NCBI GenBank assembly: GCA_031277395.1
Contig: JAITML010000054.1
Span: 1 to 37,916 of the forward strand
Reading direction: 5' to 3'
Origin: Methylobacillus sp.
GTDB lineage: Bacteria > Pseudomonadota > Gammaproteobacteria > Burkholderiales > Methylophilaceae
Length of the DNA: 37,916 nt
The notes beneath the pieces were generated by a model that saw nothing but the letters and a program-made list of their open reading frames with translations, had not been told where the DNA came from and searched no databases. The position numbers and the translations under genes were made by a program. Position 1 is the stretch's first letter. Every line of letters begins with the position of its first letter. Of this stretch, positions 35,068-37,916 are shown in pieces.

Positions 35068-35502
35068 CTAAAATTCAGGGTTCAACCTGGCCTTGTCGAT
35101 ATTGCCCAACGCAAAATCCTGCACACCCGCCTCGGTTTCCACCCGCACCATATCCTGCTCAAATCCGAGCAAGCGCCCGGAAAAATTCTTTCTGCCTTCG
35201 ACCGGAATCCGCAGCTTCAATGTCACCTTGCTGCCCGCAAACCGCGCGAAATCCGCCGGTTTTTTCAATACCCGATCCAAACCCGGCGACGACACCTCCA
35301 GCCGGTCATAATCCACGTCATGTTCAACCGCGAGCAAATTGGAAACCTGCTCACTCACCAACGCGCAATCGTCAATATTCACACCGCCCGGCTTGTCGAT
35401 AAACAAGCGAATCAGCTTCCCGCGCCCGGAAATTTCCAAATCGACCATTTCATAGCCGATCTGCCGCAACGACCCTTCCAGCAATGTGTGCAAATCCAGC
35501 AT
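35068..35502 (-). CDS. rimP: Ribosome maturation factor RimP
   Basis: RimP helps assemble the 30S subunit. The 144-residue protein has the family landmarks [59 protein letters not shown] and the C-terminal beta-barrel ending [11 protein letters not shown]. It heads the nusA-infB operon. A terminator-like hairpin lies between the promoter and this gene, suggesting attenuation. Confidence 0.97.
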   Translation of the reverse strand: MLDLHTLLEGSLRQIGYEMVDLEISGRGKLIRLFIDKPGGVNIDDCALVSEQVSNLLAVEHDVDYDRLEVSSPGLDRVLKKPADFARFAGSKVTLKLRIPVEGRKNFSGRLLGFEQDMVRVETEAGVQDFALGNIDKARLNPEF

Positions 35503-35520
35503 CCGCCCGGTTCCACAAAC

Positions 35521-35542
35521 AAAAAATGGGCTGAAAGCCCAT
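35521..35542 (-). terminator. Attenuator-like hairpin in the rimP leader
   Basis: On the minus strand ATGGGCT-TTC-AGCCCAT is followed by TTTTTT. This 7-bp stem with U-run lies about 20 bases upstream of the rimP start and about 18-34 bases after the extended -10 box, so nearly all transcripts would meet it at once. It could also end transcripts arriving from eptA, 250 bases upstream. Confidence 0.75.
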
Positions 35543-35559
35543 CCGTTCTAAAGCTCGCC

Positions 35560-35568
35560 ATTATATCA
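35560..35568 (-). promoter_or_regulatory. rimP: Extended -10 promoter of the rimP operon (TGATATAAT)
   Basis: The minus strand reads TGATATAAT, a TGn-extended perfect -10 box. The -35 position holds TTCCAA at best, consistent with extended -10 promoters. The start site is expected near 35553. The rest of 35569-35789 holds no gene; it has short CCGGCAA/TTGCCGG inverted repeats with no T-run. Confidence 0.65.
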
Positions 35569-35789
35569 ACCAATTCAAGGAATTGGAATTGCTTTGTGAA
35601 AAACTTTCTCACCTGACCTTGTTTGCGGCATGCACTCAACCTTGTATCCGTAGCCGCGGCTCCGGCATTCCCAAAGCCGAATCCGGCAAGGTGTACCGGC
35701 CATTCTGCCGTTTGCCGGAAAAGGAAAATGCAGATGGGATGAGCTTGGACTCGCGATTACCAAGCGCACTGGAAAAACGCACGCAGCCT

Positions 35790-37457
35790 TCATTCGGGGT
35801 TATTGTTCCGGCGTTTGGACGCGGCCACCACTTCGGCGCGAGCGGCCTGCCGCAATTCGGCATTTTCGTAGAGGATGTTCCTCGGGCCGTTGCACATTTC
35901 CGTGTCGATCTCGTAGCCGGCCAGCAAGGTGCAGAAAAGATCATCGTGACTTACCGGATAGCTCCGGTAGGGTCGCAACTGGTCACTGCTGAAATCGAAA
36001 TTTTTCCCCATCCATACGATGGCGGGGATGTGGGTCTGCTCCTTGGGCGCGATCAGATAGGGCGCGGCGTGCAGATAGATGCCGTGTTCGCCAAGTGATT
36101 CGCCGTGGTCGGAGACATACAGCATCGCGGTCTCGTATTCGTCGTCGTACTTTTTCAAAAACGCGATCACCTGCGCGAGAAAATAATCGGTATAGAGGAT
36201 CGCGTTATCGTAAGCGTTGTCAATCTCCTCCCGGGTGCAATCGCGCAACTCGCTGCTTTTGCAGGCAGGCGTGAAACGCTCGAACTCCTTGGGGTAGCGA
36301 CGATAGTATTCCGGACCGTGATTGCCCATCTGGTGCAGCACGATGAGAATATCGTGCCCTTTATGCTTCGTGATGTAGTCATCCAGCCCGGCCAGCATAC
36401 CCACATCGCGGCACTCGCCGTCGTCGCAGGCAGGATTGAGCGCGGGCGACTTGAAATCCTGATATTCCATGCGCGTCGCGACACCCTTGGAATCCGAATT
36501 GTTGTCGCGCCACAGGATCTGCACGCCGTTTTCGAACAGCACGTCCAGCGCGTTCTCAATATGCTGCGCCTGCTCGCGATCGAAATGCGCCCGCTTCATC
36601 ACCGAGAACATGCAAGGTACGGATTCGCCGGTTGACGTGCCGCACGAACTGGCATTCGTCATGCTCACCACATCTTCCCGCGCGAGCAGCGGATTGGTTT
36701 CGCGCGGATAACCGTTGAGCGAAAAACGGTCGGCGCGCGCGGTTTCACCCACGACCAGCACGGCCAGTTCGTAGTGATGGATAGGATCGAGCTTGCGGGC
36801 ATCCTGCGCCACCTGCGTCAATTCACCGCTATAGGGGTGCTTGAATTTCTGCCCGATATAACTCAACGCCGACCAGGTGAAAAACGTCGGATTGGCGTAC
36901 ATGCGCGTCATCTTGTGCTCGCGGATGAAAGATGCGTAGCCTGCGGTGAACGGCGCCACGATCGCTATCAGCGCGATAATCAGCGCCAGCGCCAATACCA
37001 GACGCGCCTTGAGTTCGCGCCACGGTGATTCCGCCTTCGGCCAATAGCGCCATGCCAGCCACGCGGGCAGCAGACCAAAGAGCAGTGTGCGCCACGCGAG
37101 ACTCCAACTCATAAGAGCCGCCGCTTCCTGCGCGTTTGTCGCGAACACATTGTCCAGCATGACGGTATCAATCACTACGCCATACTGATCCATGTAATAC
37201 GCCGCCTGCGACGCGGCCAGCAACAGCAACGCCAAGACCCATCGCCCCAGCCGCCCCGGCGTGACAGCCAGCATGAACAGCATGGTTGCCAGCGTAAAAA
37301 ACAAACCCAGCGAAATCAGAAACGGCAGATTGGCAAGATTAAGCGGATAAACCTCCAGCAGGCGCTCGAACAGCTCGCGGTTGCCGGTGAGCATGATGAA
37401 CAGCGCCGCAAGAAACACAACGCGGCTTTGGGGAGTGAACAGGGTAAATCTACGCAT
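35790..37457 (-). CDS. eptA: Second EptA-family phosphoethanolamine transferase
   Basis: A 555-residue paralogue of the protein at 14538, similar along its full length. Five N-terminal membrane helices precede the catalytic domain with E238 (VVGETARADRF), the nucleophile T276 (SCGTSTGESV), HQMGNHGPEYY and VSDHGESLGEHGIYLH. All zinc and catalytic residues are intact. The two differ around the catalytic loop (GES here, GYS there) and in the membrane-periplasm linker, which could mean different acceptors such as different lipid A phosphates or core sugars. No Cpx-type repeats are obvious upstream. It lies between the rRNA operon end and the rimP operon, all on the minus strand. Confidence 0.94.
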   Translation of the reverse strand: MRRFTLFTPQSRVVFLAALFIMLTGNRELFERLLEVYPLNLANLPFLISLGLFFTLATMLFMLAVTPGRLGRWVLALLLLAASQAAYYMDQYGVVIDTVMLDNVFATNAQEAAALMSWSLAWRTLLFGLLPAWLAWRYWPKAESPWRELKARLVLALALIIALIAIVAPFTAGYASFIREHKMTRMYANPTFFTWSALSYIGQKFKHPYSGELTQVAQDARKLDPIHHYELAVLVVGETARADRFSLNGYPRETNPLLAREDVVSMTNASSCGTSTGESVPCMFSVMKRAHFDREQAQHIENALDVLFENGVQILWRDNNSDSKGVATRMEYQDFKSPALNPACDDGECRDVGMLAGLDDYITKHKGHDILIVLHQMGNHGPEYYRRYPKEFERFTPACKSSELRDCTREEIDNAYDNAILYTDYFLAQVIAFLKKYDDEYETAMLYVSDHGESLGEHGIYLHAAPYLIAPKEQTHIPAIVWMGKNFDFSSDQLRPYRSYPVSHDDLFCTLLAGYEIDTEMCNGPRNILYENAELRQAARAEVVAASKRRNNNPE

Positions 37458-37664
37458 GCCGGATCAAACTGGATTAGCTTAAGAAGCAATATATCCAGCA
37501 AGCGCCATACCATATTATGGCAAAAGCTAAAGGTGGCTTCGCCTTTGGAAGAAATTAATTTAATTCAATTGATTATGCGAAAGCCTCTGGATTTTCCATC
37601 CTGTAGCTCCGCAAAATTTGCAGGATTGGTCAATTTTGTTCTGCAATAATTACAACAGGTTTCA
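37458..37664. other. Intergenic, upstream of the second eptA
   Basis: About 200 bp of AT-rich DNA between the second eptA start and the MITE-like repeat. I see no gene, and no clear promoter beyond AT-rich stretches such as TTAATTTAATTCAATTGATTATG on the plus strand. Confidence 0.5.
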
Positions 37665-37813
37665 GGGATCAGGTTACAGGATTCAGATAAACCCATCCCC
37701 ATCCCGTCCTTCCCCTTGAAGGGGAAGGAGAAGTGCACGCAGTTTTGAAGTCCTCCCTTTCCAGGGGAGATTGAGGTAGTGATGGGTTTATCTGAATCCT
37801 GTAACCTGAATCC
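37665..37813. repeat. MITE-like inverted repeat, about 149 bp
   Basis: Terminal arms of 33 bp (37665-37697 and 37781-37813) match in 31 of 33 positions as inverted repeats. The core holds a nested palindrome CCTTCCCCTT-G-AAGGGGAAGG (37709-37729) and a second short one, CTCCC/GGGAG. There is no coding frame. The related half copy after pnp supports a dispersed repeat family. No target-site duplication could be confirmed. Confidence 0.65.
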
Positions 37814-37872
37814 AGACTCCTCTAAACACAAAAACCCTCACGTGGAGGGTTTTTGTGTTTAGAGGAGTCTGG
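37812..37872 (-). terminator. rRNA operon terminator, 28-bp perfect palindrome
   Basis: Arms 37812-37839 and 37845-37872 are perfectly complementary over 28 bp around a 5-base loop. The minus-strand transcript has an A-rich then T-rich stem (CACAAAAACCCTC / GAGGGTTTTTGTG). The right arm includes the last six or so bases of the 5S gene, CCAGAC on the minus strand. Confidence 0.85.
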
Positions 37873-37916
37873 CAGTGACCTACTTTCGCGTGCGAAGAGC
37901 ACACTATCATCGGCGC
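37867..37916 (-). rRNA. rrf: 5S rRNA, 3' end only
   Basis: The minus strand from the window edge reads GCGCCGATGATAGTGTGC, then TTCGCACGCGAAAGTAGG, then TCACTGCCAGA. It matches the 3' third of bacterial 5S rRNA (loop E/helix IV and the closing stem). The 5' part and the rest of the rRNA operon lie beyond the window. The exact 3' end is uncertain by a few bases. Confidence 0.88.

Noticed and set aside
1-37916. CRISPR arrays, complete insertion sequences, prophage genes
   Set aside because: No regularly spaced repeats, transposase or phage structural motifs were seen in any part of the window.

Overview
The window reads as a piece of a betaproteobacterial chromosome, possibly Nitrosomonadales. 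The family-level placement is inferred from protein flavour (DksA, RimP-NusA-IF2, FolD, PNPase) and a moderately high GC content; no 16S sequence is present. Most of it is housekeeping and envelope-maintenance DNA. Small AT-richer accessory stretches lie at the left edge (about 1-2560) and behind a tRNA pair (about 26250-26700).

Left edge, 1-2560, all on the minus strand: a truncated HEPN-type protein with an R-H-x4-H motif, a remnant of a PIN-domain toxin, and a class II Fic protein. The fic promoter carries two copies of the same operator, TCTACTAA-N12-TTAGTAGA. This looks like a worn toxin/defence patch. From 2597 to 5942 follow an exported SAM-dependent methyltransferase, a nucleoside deaminase, a Sel1-repeat protein whose natural start appears broken by one base in an A-tract, an isochorismatase-family hydrolase and a PCMT-like methyltransferase.

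6003-16193 is an envelope-stress and drug-efflux block. A complete RND pump operon (membrane-fusion protein, inner-membrane transporter, outer-membrane channel) lies downstream of a CpxP/Spy-like chaperone gene. That gene is divergent from a CpxR/CpxA-like two-component system. The shared promoter holds three GTAAR repeats at 10-bp period, a textbook CpxR site. An EptA-type lipid A phosphoethanolamine transferase converges on the kinase gene. I infer one Cpx-like regulon linking misfolding stress, efflux and lipid A charge.

16316-21838 holds a YceI protein and a putative beta-glucan locus: a membrane-anchored GH17 protein, a GH17-GT2 fusion synthase and a small membrane protein translationally coupled to the synthase and overlapping the GH17 gene tail to tail. 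A small exported coiled-coil protein follows.

22044-25981 carries rpsO-pnp (+) facing dksA and folD (-) across a symmetrical terminator. tRNA-Pro and tRNA-Arg follow, then a low-GC membrane protein, an SRPBCC protein, a secreted seven-bladed propeller lyase-like protein and ung. The 434-bp gap upstream of ung holds an AT-rich stretch and a tight cluster of three DnaA-box-like sites. Then come tRNA-Asp and the rimP-nusA-infB-rbfA-truB operon (-), whose short leader contains an attenuator-like hairpin directly after an extended -10 promoter. A second eptA paralogue follows. The window closes with a MITE-like inverted repeat, a 28-bp perfect palindrome acting as terminator, and the 3' end of a 5S rRNA gene, so an rRNA operon runs in from the right on the minus strand.
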